This document shows, one piece after another, positions 34,429 to 44,037 of a stretch of DNA of 64,000 nt (position 1 is the first letter of the stretch; each line of letters opens with the position of its first letter). The position numbers and the translations under genes were made by a program. This stretch comes from Streptomyces sp. LX-29 (GTDB taxonomy: Bacteria > Actinomycetota > Actinomycetes > Streptomycetales > Streptomycetaceae), in NCBI RefSeq assembly GCF_029541745.1, contig NZ_CP089746.1, positions 3,791,559 to 3,855,558 on the forward strand, in the 5' to 3' direction. Below the pieces are notes generated by a model that saw only the letters and a program-made list of their open reading frames with translations, searched no databases and was not told where the DNA came from.

Positions 34429-35450
34429 CATCCACGACCGACACGGATGAGCACCCGGAGGTCGCGGAGATCTCCGCCATGAACGACGGTCTGCTGTCGC
34501 CGACCCGCGCCGCCGATCTTCGGAAGCACCTTGAGGGCTGCGAGCTGTGTGCGGACGTCCGTACCTCGCTCGACGAGATCCGTTCCCTGCTGGGCACCCT
34601 CCCCGGCCCTGTGCGGATGCCCGCCGACATCGCGGGCCGTATCGACGCGGCCCTCGCCGCCGAGGCGCTCCTCGACGCGACCGCCCCGGAGACCCACGTC
34701 GACGTTTCACGTGAAACGCCCACCTCCACGGCCGACCGTGGCTCCGTCCTCGTTTCACGTGAAACCTCACGCGAAACCTCACGTGAGTCCGAGCACACCG
34801 CCGAACCGGCACCGAAGGTCGTCGAGAGCGTTCCGCCCACGGCCACCACGGCCACCACGGCCACCGCGTCCGACCGGCCGGCAGGGCGTCCGCGGGCCGC
34901 CAGCGGGCCCGGCCGACAGACTTCCCGCCCCGGTGGCCCCCGGCGTGGCCGGCGCTGGCCGAGGGTGCTGCTCGGCACCGCGTGCGCGGCCGCCGTGCTG
35001 GGCGTGGGCAGCCTCTTCCTCCCCTCGAGCTCCGACGACGGTCGTCACAAGGCGACGTCCGAAGGCGACACCCGCGCCGAGGCGAGCGGGTCCCCCGCCC
35101 TCTCGTCGAGCGAGCTGGAGTCCCAGGTCCGGCAGCTGCTGGCCGGCCAGCAGGGCGGGAGCCAGGCCGACGGCACACGGGGCCTCACCACCAAGGAGTC
35201 GTCCAACGCGCCGCTCCAGGGCGGGGACCTCCAGGTACCGTCCTGTATCCAGGCGGGCACCGGCCGCGCCGAGATGCCCCTTGCGGCCCAGCAGAGGACC
35301 TATGACGGCTCCGCCGCCTATCTGGTCGTCCTGCCGCACCCGGCCGACAGCGCGCGCGTCGACGCCTTCGTGATCGATGCCTCCTGTGTGGGCGACTCGC
35401 CGGCGTCCGCCGGAAGGATTCTGGTCACCGGGACCTTCAAGCGAGGCTGA
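34425..35450 (+). CDS. Membrane anti-sigma factor with zinc-finger motif
   Basis: 341 residues. N-terminal ZAS-type motif HLEGCELC (His35, Cys39, Cys42), one TM at about 180-200 (VLLGTACAAAVLGVGSLFLP) and an extracytoplasmic C-terminal domain. Translationally coupled to sigM, so it presumably holds SigM at the membrane. Two perfect parS sites lie in the linker between the ZAS motif and the TM and are translated as VSRET (94-98 and 110-114), followed by two degenerate copies (SRET, SRES). Confidence 0.88.
   Translation: MTSTTDTDEHPEVAEISAMNDGLLSPTRAADLRKHLEGCELCADVRTSLDEIRSLLGTLPGPVRMPADIAGRIDAALAAEALLDATAPETHVDVSRETPTSTADRGSVLVSRETSRETSRESEHTAEPAPKVVESVPPTATTATTATASDRPAGRPRAASGPGRQTSRPGGPRRGRRWPRVLLGTACAAAVLGVGSLFLPSSSDDGRHKATSEGDTRAEASGSPALSSSELESQVRQLLAGQQGGSQADGTRGLTTKESSNAPLQGGDLQVPSCIQAGTGRAEMPLAAQQRTYDGSAAYLVVLPHPADSARVDAFVIDASCVGDSPASAGRILVTGTFKRG
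34704..34717. other. parS site 5 (inside the anti-sigma gene)
   Basis: Perfect GTTTCACGTGAAAC within the coding sequence. Confidence 0.95.
34752..34765. other. parS site 6 (inside the anti-sigma gene)
   Basis: Perfect GTTTCACGTGAAAC, followed at once by degenerate copies CTCACGCGAAAC and CTCACGTGAG. Confidence 0.95.
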
Positions 35451-35474
35451 GCTCGGGCGAGCGTTGGCGTCTTC

Positions 35475-35501
35475 GGGAATGTTGGGCCCGTAGGATCCGT
35501 T
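35475..35501 (+). promoter_or_regulatory. Sigma-R type promoter of trxBA
   Basis: GGGAAT (35475-35480), exactly 18 bases, then GTT (35499-35501), matching the thiol-stress sigma-R consensus GGAAT-N18-GTT known for trxBA in Streptomyces. It stands 54 bases upstream of the trxB start. Confidence 0.85.
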
Positions 35502-35555
35502 GGGTGGGATGAGCCTCCCCGACCGTCACCGTCCGCATAGACAAGGAAGACATCA

Positions 35556-36506
35556 GTGAGCGACGTCCGCAACGTGATCATCATCGGTTCCGGGCCCGCG
35601 GGGTACGCGGCCGCGCTCTACACCGCCCGCGCCGCGCTGAAGCCCCTGGTCTTCGAGGGTTCGGTAACGGCGGGCGGTGCGCTGATGAACACCACCGAAG
35701 TCGAGAACTACCCCGGCTTCCGGGACGGCATCATGGGCCCGGACCTGATGGACAACATGCGCGCCCAGGCCGAGCGCTTCGGCGCCGAGCTGGTGGCGGA
35801 CGACGTGACCGCGGTCGACCTCAGCGAGGAGATCAAGACCGTCACGGACTCCGCGGGCACCGTCTACCGCGCCAAGGCCGTCATCGTGGCCACCGGCTCC
35901 CAGCACCGCAAGCTGGGCCTGCCGCGTGAGGACGAGCTCTCCGGTCGTGGTGTCTCCTGGTGCGCCACCTGTGACGGGTTCTTCTTCAAGGACCAGGACA
36001 TCGCCGTGGTCGGCGGCGGCGACACCGCCATGGAGGAGGCGACGTTCCTCTCCCGCTTCGCCAAGTCGGTCACCGTGATCCACCGCCGGGGCACGCTGCG
36101 CGCCAGCAAGGCCATGCAGGAGCGGGCCTTCGCGGACCCGAAGATCTCGTTCGCCTGGGACAGCGAGGTGGCCGAGGTCCACGGCGACGGCAAGCTCTCC
36201 GGCGTGACCCTGCGCAACACCACGACGGGGGAGACCTCGGAGCTGGCGGTGACCGGTCTCTTCATCGCGATCGGCCACGACCCGCGCACCGAGCTGTTCA
36301 AGGGCGTTCTGGAGCTCGACGACGACGGCTACCTGAAGGTCGACTCCCCGTCCACTCGGACCAACGTGCCCGGTGTCTTCGGCGCGGGCGACGTCGTGGA
36401 CCACACCTACCGCCAGGCGATCACCGCCGCCGGCACCGGCTGCTCCGCCGCTCTGGACGCGGAGCGCTACCTCGCCGTGCGGGCCGACGCCCAGGGCGCC
36501 GTCTGA
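35556..36506 (+). CDS. trxB: Thioredoxin reductase
   Basis: 316 residues. FAD motif [20 protein letters not shown], redox pair CATC (136-139), NADPH motif [12 protein letters not shown] and the C-terminal FAD motif VFGAGDVVD. It passes electrons from NADPH to TrxA. GTG 35556 with AAGGA upstream. Co-transcribed with trxA (50-base gap) from a sigma-R type promoter, so induced by disulphide stress. Confidence 0.97.
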   Translation: MSDVRNVIIIGSGPAGYAAALYTARAALKPLVFEGSVTAGGALMNTTEVENYPGFRDGIMGPDLMDNMRAQAERFGAELVADDVTAVDLSEEIKTVTDSAGTVYRAKAVIVATGSQHRKLGLPREDELSGRGVSWCATCDGFFFKDQDIAVVGGGDTAMEEATFLSRFAKSVTVIHRRGTLRASKAMQERAFADPKISFAWDSEVAEVHGDGKLSGVTLRNTTTGETSELAVTGLFIAIGHDPRTELFKGVLELDDDGYLKVDSPSTRTNVPGVFGAGDVVDHTYRQAITAAGTGCSAALDAERYLAVRADAQGAV

Positions 36507-36556
36507 CCACTCCGCTTCCCTGCTTCCCCCAGCACACACTGATTAAGGAGATTGCC

Positions 36557-36883
36557 ATGGCCGGTGCCACGGTGACCGTGACCGACGCCGACTTCGAGGA
36601 GCTCGTCCTCAAGAGCGACAAGCCGGTGCTCGTCGACTTCTGGGCGGCCTGGTGCGGTCCGTGCAAGCAGATCGCACCGTCCCTGGAGGCCATCGCGTCC
36701 GAGCACGACGAGATCGTCATCGCCAAGCTCAACATCGATGAGAACCCGGCCACGGCCGCGAAGTACGGCGTGATGTCCATCCCGACGCTCAACGTCTACC
36801 AGGGCGGCGAGGTCGTCAAGACCATCGTCGGTGCCAAGCCGAAGGCCGCCATCGAGCGCGATCTGAGCGACTTCCTCGCCTGA
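36557..36883 (+). CDS. trxA: Thioredoxin
   Basis: 108 residues with the active site WCGPC (32-36) and the cis-Pro in MSIPTLNVYQGG. It reduces cytoplasmic disulphides and is re-reduced by TrxB. ATG 36557 is preceded by AAGGAG. Last gene of the trxBA operon, followed by a strong terminator. Confidence 0.98.
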   Translation: MAGATVTVTDADFEELVLKSDKPVLVDFWAAWCGPCKQIAPSLEAIASEHDEIVIAKLNIDENPATAAKYGVMSIPTLNVYQGGEVVKTIVGAKPKAAIERDLSDFLA

Positions 36884-36894
36884 GCCGAGCAGAC

Positions 36895-36932
36895 ATGACG
36901 AAGGGGCCGCCCGATGGCGGCCCCTTCGTCAT
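36895..36932 (+). terminator. trxBA terminator
   Basis: Perfect 17-bp arms, ATGACGAAGGGGCCGCC and its complement, with a 4-base loop, 12 bases after trxA. Confidence 0.9.
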
Positions 36933-36947
36933 ATGTCTCCGTATTCG

Positions 36948-36961
36948 GTTTCACGTGAAAC
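36948..36961. other. parS site 7
   Basis: Perfect parS in the trxA/GNAT gap, within a 20-bp extended palindrome (TCGGTTTCACGTGAAACCGA). Confidence 0.95.
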
Positions 36962-36981
36962 CGAGCAGCGTGGAAGACCTC

Positions 36982-37599
36982 TCACAGCGGTCGAAGCGCC
37001 GGTTCCTTCTGCACCGCGCCCAGCAGCCGGTCCAAGGCGAGCTCGACGTCTTCCTTCCACGAGATCGTGGTGCGCAGTTCCAGCCGCAGCCGCGGATAGC
37101 GCGGGTGGGGGCGCACGGTCTTGAAGCCGACGGCCAACAGGTGGTCGGCCGGCAGCACACAGGCCGGCTCCTTCCAGCGGGCGTCGCCGAACGCCTCGAT
37201 GGCCTTGAACCCCCGTCGGATCAGATCCTTGGCGACCGTCTGCACCATGACCCGGCCGAGTCCCTGGCCCTGGTACCCCGGCATCAGCCAGGCGGTCATC
37301 AGCTGCACCGCATCCGCGGCCACCGGGCTGGTGGGAAACGCCGTGGAGCGCGGCACATACGCCGGGGGCGCATAGAGCACAAAGCCCACGGGAACCTCGT
37401 CGACATAGACCACACGGCCGCAGGAGCCCCACTCCAGCAGCACCGCCGAGATCCAGGCTTCCTTCTCCAACTCCGGTCGACCAGCTCTGACAGCGGCCTC
37501 ACCGCTGACGGGGTCGAGCTCCCAGAAGACACACGCCCGACAGCGCTTGGGGATATCCGGAAGGTTGTCCAGCGTGAGCGGTACGAGCCGACGCCCCAT
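36982..37599 (-). CDS. GNAT-family acetyltransferase of the parAB region
   Basis: 205 residues. Acetyl-CoA loop PGYQGQGLGRVMVQTVAKDL and a central GNAT core; a conserved-looking CRACVFWELDP near the N-terminus is specific to this family and of unknown use. ATG 37599 is chosen; an in-frame GTG at 37617 is the alternative. A GNAT gene beside parB is typical of streptomycetes, though its substrate is unknown. It lies between trxBA (convergent) and parB (same strand). Confidence 0.85.
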   Translation of the reverse strand: MGRRLVPLTLDNLPDIPKRCRACVFWELDPVSGEAAVRAGRPELEKEAWISAVLLEWGSCGRVVYVDEVPVGFVLYAPPAYVPRSTAFPTSPVAADAVQLMTAWLMPGYQGQGLGRVMVQTVAKDLIRRGFKAIEAFGDARWKEPACVLPADHLLAVGFKTVRPHPRYPRLRLELRTTISWKEDVELALDRLLGAVQKEPALRPL

Positions 37600-37725
37600 G
37601 CAGCACCAGTTCCTCACTCCATCGCCGGCCGCGCCGAGAGCAGCCGACTGGTCAATGGATGCGCCCTACCTGATCGCATCGTATCCGCGCGTACATCGCG
37701 CTGATACCGCCAAAGGAGAAAGAGA

Positions 37726-37761
37726 ACGGGTCGTGCTCCGATCATGTGGAACCCGACCCGT
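37726..37761 (-). terminator. Weak hairpin after parB
   Basis: ACGGGTC and GACCCGT, 7-bp arms with a 22-base loop, between parB and the GNAT gene. Weak candidate. Confidence 0.35.
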
Positions 37762-37778
37762 CCTGTGCGCGCTCTGCC

Positions 37779-38888
37779 CTACTCGGACGCGCCCGCGTCT
37801 TCCTCGGACAGCTTCTGTTCCAGAACCCTGCCCTCACCCGGCGCCATCGTGCCCAGGATGCGCTCAAGGTCCTCCATCGAGGCGAACTCGACGACGATCT
37901 TGCCCTTCTTCTGACCGAGGTCCACCTTCACCCGGGTCTCGAAGCGGTCGGAGAGGCGGGTGGCGAGGTCGCTGAGCGCGGGCGAGACGCGCGCCCCGGC
38001 GCGCGGCCCCTTGGCCTTCCGGTTGCTCTCCGGCCGCTTCCCCATCAGGGTCACGATCTCTTCCACCGCACGCACCGAGAGTCCCTCCGCGACGATGCGG
38101 TGCGCGAGGCGATCCTGCTCCTCGGCGTCATCGACCGACAGCAGCGCGCGGGCGTGGCCCGCGGAGAGCACACCGGCCGCCACTCGGCGCTGCACCGCCG
38201 GGGAGAGCTTCAGCAGGCGCAGCGTGTTGGAGACCTGGGGCCGCGAGCGCCCGATCCGGTCGGCCAGCTCGTCGTGGGTACAGCTGAAGTCCTTGAGCAG
38301 CTGGTCGTACGCGGCCGCCTCTTCCAGCGGGTTGAGCTGCGCGCGGTGCAGATTCTCCAGCAGCGCGTCGAGGAGCAGCTTCTCGTCGTCGGTGTCCCGG
38401 ACGATCGCTGGAATCCTCTCCAGCCCCGCCTCGCGGCAGGCACGCCAGCGGCGCTCGCCCATGATGAGCTCGTACCACTCGGGTCCCAGCTGCCGTACGA
38501 CGACCGGCTGGAGGAGACCGACCTCCTGGATGGAGGTGACCAGCTCGGCGAGGGCGTCCTCGTCGAAGACCTTCCGCGGCTGCTGCGGGTTCGGCTTGAT
38601 GGCATCCAGGGGGAGCTCGGCGAAGTGCGCTCCGGCCACCTTTTCGATGACCGTCGTCGCGGGCTCCGCCTCAGTCGTGGACACGAGCTCCGTTTCACGT
38701 GAAACGGGCGCCGAGGGCAACGCGGTGACCTTGGCGGCGGCCACACCCCGCTCCGGGGTCAGCACCGGCACCGCGGCGGGCGAGGTGGCTCCGGTCGAGA
38801 CCGCAGGGCCGGCGCTGTCCGCCGCCTTCGGCGCGGGAGGAATCAACGCACCGAGCCCACGGCCCAGCCCTCTGCGTCGCTCGCTCAC
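37779..38888 (-). CDS. parB: Chromosome partitioning protein ParB
   Basis: 369 residues. N-terminal [18 protein letters not shown] (ParA-stimulating type), CTP-binding motif GERRWR (144-149), the helix-turn-helix DNA reader ([20 protein letters not shown]) and a C-terminal dimer domain. It loads at parS, slides as a CTP clamp and builds the segregation complex at oriC. GTG start overlaps the parA stop by 4 bases. A parS site is inside the gene, read as VSRET at 62-66. Confidence 0.97.
   Translation of the reverse strand: MSERRRGLGRGLGALIPPAPKAADSAGPAVSTGATSPAAVPVLTPERGVAAAKVTALPSAPVSRETELVSTTEAEPATTVIEKVAGAHFAELPLDAIKPNPQQPRKVFDEDALAELVTSIQEVGLLQPVVVRQLGPEWYELIMGERRWRACREAGLERIPAIVRDTDDEKLLLDALLENLHRAQLNPLEEAAAYDQLLKDFSCTHDELADRIGRSRPQVSNTLRLLKLSPAVQRRVAAGVLSAGHARALLSVDDAEEQDRLAHRIVAEGLSVRAVEEIVTLMGKRPESNRKAKGPRAGARVSPALSDLATRLSDRFETRVKVDLGQKKGKIVVEFASMEDLERILGTMAPGEGRVLEQKLSEEDAGASE
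38692..38705. other. parS site 8 (inside parB)
   Basis: Perfect parS, extended to an 18-bp palindrome, in the variable linker of parB. Confidence 0.95.
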
Positions 38889-39961
38889 TGAATCCCCTCC
38901 TGCACACTGTGCTGGTTGTTCTGGGCCAGCACATGGGCGTGCCGGCCGTCGTAGTGCACTCCGACCCCCCGGAGCGCGAGTTCACGGGCGGCCTCCATAT
39001 AGGACAGCGCGCCGCTGGATCCCGGGTCATAGGTGAGGACCGTCTGCCCGTAGCTGGGGGCCTCCGAGATGCGGACCGACCGCGGAATGCTCGTCCGCAG
39101 CACCTCGCTGCCGAAGTGGCTGCGCACCTCCTCCGCCACCTGCGAGGCCAGCCGGGTGCGGCCGTCGTACATCGTGAGCAGGATCGTGGAGACATGGAGC
39201 TTGGGGTTGAGGTGCCCCCGCACCAGATCGACGTTCCGCAGCAGCTGTCCCAGACCCTCCAGCGCGTAGTACTCGCACTGGATGGGGATCAGCACCTCAG
39301 CGCCCGCGACCAGCGCGTTCACGGTCAGCAGGCCGAGCGAGGGCGGGCAGTCGATCAAGATGTAGTCCAGCGGCTGCTCATACGCCTGGATGGCCCGCTG
39401 GAGCCTGCTCTCCCGGGCCACCAGCGAGACCAGCTCGATCTCGGCTCCGGCCAGGTCGATGGTGGCGGGGGCACAGAACAGCCCTTCCACATCGGGGACC
39501 GGCTGCACCACGTCGGAGAGGGGCTTGCTGTCGACCAGGACGTCGTAGATCGAGGGCACCTCGGCGTGGTGGTCGATGCCCAGGGCCGTGGACGCGTTGC
39601 CCTGGGGGTCGAGGTCGATCACCAGCACACGCCCACCGTGGAGCGCCAGGGAGGCGGCGAGGTTGACCGTGGTGGTCGTCTTGCCCACCCCGCCCTTCTG
39701 GTTAGCGACCACGATCACGCGGGTCTGCTCGGGCCGGGGTAGACCGTTGCCCGTGCGGCCGATCGACTCGACTGCCAGCTGTGCGGCGCCCGCGATGGGG
39801 GCGCTGTCCATCGGGGGCGGTGTTTCACGTGAAACACCCTCTCCCGCCGATTCGGTACGGGGGCCGGGGACCGGGTCGGTCATCGGCCCCGCGATGTTGG
39901 CGTCGGACCGCAAGGATTCACTCTCCTCGACATCAGGCTCGCGATGAACAGAGCCTGCCAT
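38885..39961 (-). CDS. parA: Chromosome partitioning ATPase ParA
   Basis: 358 residues from ATG 39961. Deviant Walker [11 protein letters not shown] (89-98), switch motif [11 protein letters not shown] and IDCPPSLG. It binds DNA as an ATP dimer and moves ParB complexes; in streptomycetes it helps anchor origins at hyphal tips. The ribosome site is weak for every candidate start: ATG 39961, ATG 40039 or GTG 40126, the last inside parS site 10. The N-terminus before the Walker motif is disordered and holds a parS site (VSRET). parB is coupled downstream. Confidence 0.95.
   Translation of the reverse strand: MAGSVHREPDVEESESLRSDANIAGPMTDPVPGPRTESAGEGVSRETPPPMDSAPIAGAAQLAVESIGRTGNGLPRPEQTRVIVVANQKGGVGKTTTTVNLAASLALHGGRVLVIDLDPQGNASTALGIDHHAEVPSIYDVLVDSKPLSDVVQPVPDVEGLFCAPATIDLAGAEIELVSLVARESRLQRAIQAYEQPLDYILIDCPPSLGLLTVNALVAGAEVLIPIQCEYYALEGLGQLLRNVDLVRGHLNPKLHVSTILLTMYDGRTRLASQVAEEVRSHFGSEVLRTSIPRSVRISEAPSYGQTVLTYDPGSSGALSYMEAARELALRGVGVHYDGRHAHVLAQNNQHSVQEGIQ
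39822..39835. other. parS site 9 (inside parA)
   Basis: Perfect parS within a 20-bp palindrome GGTGTTTCACGTGAAACACC in the N-terminal tail of parA. Confidence 0.95.
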
Positions 39962-40110
39962 GCTTTGGGGTTCGTGAACCAGCGAGGCCCGTTCTTCTGT
40001 GGAGGAATCCACCGTTGTGGACAACTCCGTGCCCCTCATGACGGGCTTGCGACCACGCGGCGCGGCAGCCGCGCGACCGCGACTGATGATTCCATGCAGC
40101 AGAGAGCGAC

Positions 40111-40124
40111 GTTTCACGTGAAAC
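40111..40124. other. parS site 10 (upstream of parA)
   Basis: Perfect parS just upstream of the preferred parA start; if the GTG at 40126 were used, it would encode the first residues. ParB binding here could affect parA transcription. Confidence 0.95.
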
Positions 40125-40210
40125 ACGATGCACGCGCACTACTGCCCAGCCGCCACGACACTCCGGAATGGGTAGTTTTGACAGCTTGTATGGAGCATTG
40201 TGCTTAAAAT

Positions 40211-40263
40211 CGAAGGCCCGTCACGGGCCCAGCCAAGGCGCTGGACCCGGCAACGGGCCTTCG
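40211..40263 (-). terminator. rsmG terminator
   Basis: 11-bp arms CGAAGGCCCGT and ACGGGCCTTCG enclosing a second small stem, 16 bases after the rsmG stop. Confidence 0.7.
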
Positions 40264-40279
40264 TTCCACGCAAGCCGAC

Positions 40280-40993
40280 TCAGCGACGCCGGCGGGTGCC
40301 CTTCCGGGCCGCCTTGGCTCGCTTCGCGGCGAACCGCACACCTCCGGGGCTCTCACCGACCTCGACGCGCACCACGGTGGAGGGCGGGTCCACGATCCCC
40401 TCACCGACGTGCAGCACCTCGGTGTCCACCACGCCGAGCTTGCTCAGCGCCGCCCGGGCGTGCTTCAGCTCCTCCTCGGCCGTGTCGCCCTTGAGCGCGA
40501 GCATCTCCCCGTAGGGGCGCAGCAACGGGACGCCCCAGCCTGCGAGCCGGTCCAGCGGGGCCACCGCCCGCGCCGTGACCACATGCACCGGCGGCAGCTT
40601 CCCCAGGACCTCCTCGGCCCGTCCGCGCACCACCGTCACATGGTCGAGCCCCAGCAGCTCCACGATCTCCTGGAGGAAATTGGTGCGGCGCAGCAGCGGC
40701 TCGAGCAGGGTGATCCGCAGGTCCGGGCGGGTCAGGGCCAGCGGGATGCCGGGCAGACCGGCGCCGGAGCCCACATCGCACACCGAGACGCCCTCCGGGA
40801 CCACCTCGGAGAGCACCGCGCAGTTCAGCAGATGGCGCTCCCAGAGCCGAGGCACCTCACGCGGGCCGATCAGGCCGCGGGTGACGCCGACGTCGGCCAG
40901 GAGCTCGGCATAGCGCACAGCCTCCGGAAAGCAGTCGCCGAATACGTCCCGAGCCACCTCCGGCGCCGGGGGGAGCTCCGCTGCTTCCGTCAC
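40280..40993 (-). CDS. rsmG: 16S rRNA (guanine-N7) methyltransferase RsmG (GidB)
   Basis: 237 residues. SAM-binding motif [17 protein letters not shown] and the family block [13 protein letters not shown]. It methylates G527 of 16S rRNA (E. coli numbering); loss gives low-level streptomycin resistance and antibiotic overproduction in streptomycetes. GTG 40993 has AAGGA upstream; longer frames run into the jag terminator. Confidence 0.95.
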   Translation of the reverse strand: MTEAAELPPAPEVARDVFGDCFPEAVRYAELLADVGVTRGLIGPREVPRLWERHLLNCAVLSEVVPEGVSVCDVGSGAGLPGIPLALTRPDLRITLLEPLLRRTNFLQEIVELLGLDHVTVVRGRAEEVLGKLPPVHVVTARAVAPLDRLAGWGVPLLRPYGEMLALKGDTAEEELKHARAALSKLGVVDTEVLHVGEGIVDPPSTVVRVEVGESPGGVRFAAKRAKAARKGTRRRR

Positions 40994-41050
40994 GGGGACC
41001 GTCCTTCCGTACAAGCACTCTGGGAACGCTGATGTCAGGCTGACAAGATT

Positions 41051-41078
41051 CGGCCCCGTCTGCGAGCAGACGGGGCCG
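41051..41078 (-). terminator. Hairpin between jag and rsmG
   Basis: CGGCCCCGTCTGC and GCAGACGGGGCCG, 13-bp arms, between jag and rsmG. It probably separates the yidC-jag transcript from rsmG. Confidence 0.75.
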
Positions 41079-41108
41079 AGTACGGCATGAAGCCGGAAAC
41101 CGAGCCGG

Positions 41109-41618
41109 TCAGGCCGGGAGGACGACCACTCGGCGCTCGGGCTCTTCGCCCTCGGACTCGCTGCGCAGCCCCGCGGCCGCGACGGCGTCATGGACGACCT
41201 TCCGCTCGAAGGGCGTCATCGGCTTGAGCTTCACCGGCTCACCGCTGCCCTTGGCCTCCTCGGCGGCCTTGGCGCCCAGGGCGGTGAGCTCCTCGCGCTT
41301 GCGGGCGCGGAAGCCGGCGATGTCCAGCATCAGCCGGCTGCGGTCACCGGTCTCCCGGTGCACGGCGAGGCGGGTGAGCTCCTGGAGGGCCTCCAGGACC
41401 TCGCCATCGCGACCCACCAGCTTCTGCAGGTCACGGCTGGTCGAGTCGCTGATGATCGACACCGCGGCGCGATCGGCCTCGACATCCATGTCGATGTCGC
41501 CGTCGAGGTCCGCGATGTCCAGCAGCCCCTCAAGGTAGTCGGCCGCGATCTCCCCCTCCTGCTCCAGGCGGGTCAGGGTGTCGACACCCTCGGCAGCGGG
41601 CGTGGTGCCTTCCGTCAC
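41109..41618 (-). CDS. jag: Jag/KhpB-type RNA-binding protein (KH and R3H)
   Basis: 169 residues. KH-like region ([35 protein letters not shown]) then R3H ([35 protein letters not shown]). It binds RNA and is linked to cell-wall elongation in other bacteria. GTG 41618, 14 bases after yidC, so co-transcribed with it. The N-terminal Jag domain of firmicutes is replaced by a short acidic stretch. Confidence 0.92.
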   Translation of the reverse strand: MTEGTTPAAEGVDTLTRLEQEGEIAADYLEGLLDIADLDGDIDMDVEADRAAVSIISDSTSRDLQKLVGRDGEVLEALQELTRLAVHRETGDRSRLMLDIAGFRARKREELTALGAKAAEEAKGSGEPVKLKPMTPFERKVVHDAVAAAGLRSESEGEEPERRVVVLPA

Positions 41619-41632
41619 GGATGGGCTCCTTC

Positions 41633-42781
41633 TTACTTCTTGGACGGGTGCTTGGGCCGCTGCTGGCCGCCCTTGCGCTGTCCGGACTTGGCGTTACGGG
41701 AGGAGCCAGAAGCCGTGCCGCCGGCCGGCTTACCGCCCTGCGCCCCGCCCTTCTTCTCCTTGGAGATCTTCTGCCCCGAGGGCGTCGAAGCCAGGGAGCG
41801 CTGCTCGCCGGACTCGGCCTGGTCGGCCCCCGCGGGACGCTGGGCGGTCCCGGACTGGCGCTTCGACTTCGTCTGCCGCTTCGGCTGCTGGCGAGCCGCA
41901 CGGGCCGCCTCGGCGGCCTTCTTCGACTCGACCTCGGCCGGGTCCTCCTGGAGCTTGCCCTTGGCACGCAGCCGCTCCTGGCGCTGCGTGTAGGCGATGC
42001 TGCCCGGGGTGGGGTTCCGGCGGATGATGAACATCTGCTGGCCCATGGTCCAGACGTTGGTGGTCAGCCAGTAGACGAGCACACCGACCGGGAAGTTGAT
42101 GCCGAAGACGGCGAACATGATCGGGAAGACGTACATCAGCATCTTCTGCTGCTGCATGAACGGCGTCTTCACCGTCAGGTCGACGTTCTTCGTCATCAGC
42201 TGGCGCTGCGTGTAGAACTGCGACAGCGACATCAGCACGATCATGGTGACCGTGACGACCCGGACGTCGAGCAGCGAGGCGCCCAGCGACTCGACCTTCT
42301 CCGCCGAGTCCATGAACTTCGCGGCCAGCGGGGCGCCGAAGATGTGGGCGTTACGCGCACTGTCCAGCAGCGCCTGGTCGTCGATGACGCCGACCGTGTG
42401 GTTGTTCGCGATCTTGTTGAGGACCTGGTAGAGCGCGAGGAAGAACGGCGACTGGGCCAGGATCGGGAGACAGCTCGAGAGCGGGTTGGTGCCCGTCTCC
42501 TTGTAGAGCTTCATCATCTCTTCGGACTGGCGCTGCCGGTCGCTCTTGTAGCGCTCCTGGATGGCCTTCATCTTCGGCTGGAGCGCCTGCATGTTCCGGG
42601 TCGCCTTGATCTGCTTCACGAAGAGCGGGATCAGGCAGATACGGACCACGACCACCAGGGAGACGATGGACAGACCCCAGGCCCAGCCACTGTCCTTGTC
42701 GAAGACAAGGCTGTACAGCGAGTGGAACTGGACGATGATCCAGGAAACTGCGGTATAGAGAGGACCGAGGATCGTGTCCAC
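41633..42781 (-). CDS. yidC: Membrane protein insertase YidC
   Basis: 382 residues. Five TM segments with the conserved hydrophilic-groove Arg in [15 protein letters not shown] and the family block [30 protein letters not shown]; a Lys/Arg-rich tail (about 280-382) that may bind ribosomes. No periplasmic domain, as in gram-positives. GTG 42781, 3 bases after yidD. Confidence 0.96.
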   Translation of the reverse strand: MDTILGPLYTAVSWIIVQFHSLYSLVFDKDSGWAWGLSIVSLVVVVRICLIPLFVKQIKATRNMQALQPKMKAIQERYKSDRQRQSEEMMKLYKETGTNPLSSCLPILAQSPFFLALYQVLNKIANNHTVGVIDDQALLDSARNAHIFGAPLAAKFMDSAEKVESLGASLLDVRVVTVTMIVLMSLSQFYTQRQLMTKNVDLTVKTPFMQQQKMLMYVFPIMFAVFGINFPVGVLVYWLTTNVWTMGQQMFIIRRNPTPGSIAYTQRQERLRAKGKLQEDPAEVESKKAAEAARAARQQPKRQTKSKRQSGTAQRPAGADQAESGEQRSLASTPSGQKISKEKKGGAQGGKPAGGTASGSSRNAKSGQRKGGQQRPKHPSKK

Positions 42782-42784
42782 GAA

Positions 42785-43102
42785 TCAGACTCCTTGGGCG
42801 TTGGGCTGAGTCTCGGGCTGTGCGGCAGGCGGGACGGCTGTGTGCCCACCGAGGCGGCTCCTCAGCCGCTGATGCCAGACCGGACGCTTCCGGGGAGGGA
42901 CGTGGTCGACGCCCCCGAGCGACCACGGATTGCAGCGCAGGATGCGCCAGGCCGTCAGAGCCGTCCCTTTCACCGCACCGTGCACCTTGATGGCCTCATA
43001 GCCATAGTGTGAGCACGACGGGTAGTACTTGCAGACCGGTCCCAGCAGGGGACTGATGGTCCACTGGTACAGCTTGATCAGCCAGAGCAACGGGTACTTC
43101 AC
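42785..43102 (-). CDS. yidD: Membrane protein insertion efficiency factor YidD
   Basis: 105 residues, with the signature [15 protein letters not shown] and an amphipathic N-terminus ([18 protein letters not shown]). It assists YidC. Overlaps rnpA by 4 bases (ATGA). Confidence 0.95.
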   Translation of the reverse strand: MKYPLLWLIKLYQWTISPLLGPVCKYYPSCSHYGYEAIKVHGAVKGTALTAWRILRCNPWSLGGVDHVPPRKRPVWHQRLRSRLGGHTAVPPAAQPETQPNAQGV

Positions 43103-43470
43103 GTCGGCACCCCTCCCAGCAGCCGCTGCAGAGCAGTGTCGAGATCGCGGGCCAGCTGGTCGTGACCCGCTTCACCCGCACCGGGCAGCGCCCGTACGAC
43201 CACCAGGCTACCTTCGGGGAACCGATCGAGGCGGTCGCGCATCAGGTGGCGCAGCCGCCGCTTCACCAGATTGCGGACGACGGCGCCGCCGACGGCCTTG
43301 CTGACGACGAAACCCGCACGCACCGGGGGAGCACTCTCCCCAGGTGCGTGCGGGTCCGTTGCACCGCTTCGAAGGTGGACGACGAGGAGCGGGCGTCCGG
43401 CCCTGCGTCCTCGGCGTACCGCGGTCGCGAAGTCCTCGCGCCGCCTCAGCCGATGCTGGTCAGGCAGCAC
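43099..43470 (-). CDS. rnpA: Ribonuclease P protein component
   Basis: 123 residues. The RNR motif region [20 protein letters not shown] binds P RNA. It helps process the 5' ends of tRNA precursors. GTG 43470, 15 bases after the rpmH stop. Confidence 0.96.
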   Translation of the reverse strand: MLPDQHRLRRREDFATAVRRGRRAGRPLLVVHLRSGATDPHAPGESAPPVRAGFVVSKAVGGAVVRNLVKRRLRHLMRDRLDRFPEGSLVVVRALPGAGEAGHDQLARDLDTALQRLLGGVPT

Positions 43471-43485
43471 GTCACGACCTTGCGA

Positions 43486-43623
43486 TCAGGCGGACAGGCG
43501 CGCGCGACCCTTGCCACGGCGGGCCGCGAGGATGGCGCGACCGGCACGGGTGCGCATCCGCAGCCGGAAGCCGTGGGTCTTCGCGCGGCGGCGGTTGTTC
43601 GGCTGGAAGGTGCGCTTGCTCAC
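43486..43623 (-). CDS. rpmH: 50S ribosomal protein L34
   Basis: 45 residues, starting [19 protein letters not shown], normal L34 length. GTG 43623 with GGAG upstream. First gene of the rpmH-rnpA-yidD-yidC-jag run and divergent from dnaA. Its promoter lies in the 43624-44037 gap, where no clear -10/-35 pair was recognised. Confidence 0.97.
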   Translation of the reverse strand: MSKRTFQPNNRRRAKTHGFRLRMRTRAGRAILAARRGKGRARLSA

Positions 43624-43891
43624 TCGGGGGCTCCAGAAATGAATCGGGTGGTGGCGGGACATCGCCTGGCTGTCACCGTGCGCCCACGAGAAGCTCGCAA
43701 TACGCCCGAGTGCACCGCTTCTTAACCACTATGTCTGTGGTCTTTGCCCATCGGAGGCAGGCGGCAGCAGCCATCGACAACTCGACCTGGTTACGGTACG
43801 CGCGACTACGCCATCCGGTCAAACCGGCGGGTGGTGGGTGTCCCACCGTCCTCGGGGTCGGTAGAACGCCGGGGAACATCGCATGGCACAT

Positions 43892-43912
43892 TTGTACACA
43901 CCCTGTGGACAA
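43892..43912. promoter_or_regulatory. DnaA boxes upstream of dnaA
   Basis: TTGTACACA (43892-43900, one mismatch) and, on the minus strand, TTGTCCACA (43904-43912, full match), 126 bases before the dnaA start. Streptomyces dnaA is known to be autoregulated through such boxes. The rest of the 43624-44037 gap holds only short hairpins. Confidence 0.75.
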
Positions 43913-44037
43913 CGACTTGAACCACGCCCCGGGCCTGACTACCGTGGCTGGGCTTCGATTCCTTCCCGCCCGTCCCGAGAACCACACATTCGTGGGACCT
44001 TTCGGCGTCCCCCACCCCGAGTGAGAGAGCGTGCCCT

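Noticed and set aside
12527..40124. Recurring GTTTCACGTGAAAC as a possible CRISPR or mobile repeat family
   Set aside because: The spacing is irregular, the units are palindromic and match parS exactly, and parAB is present.
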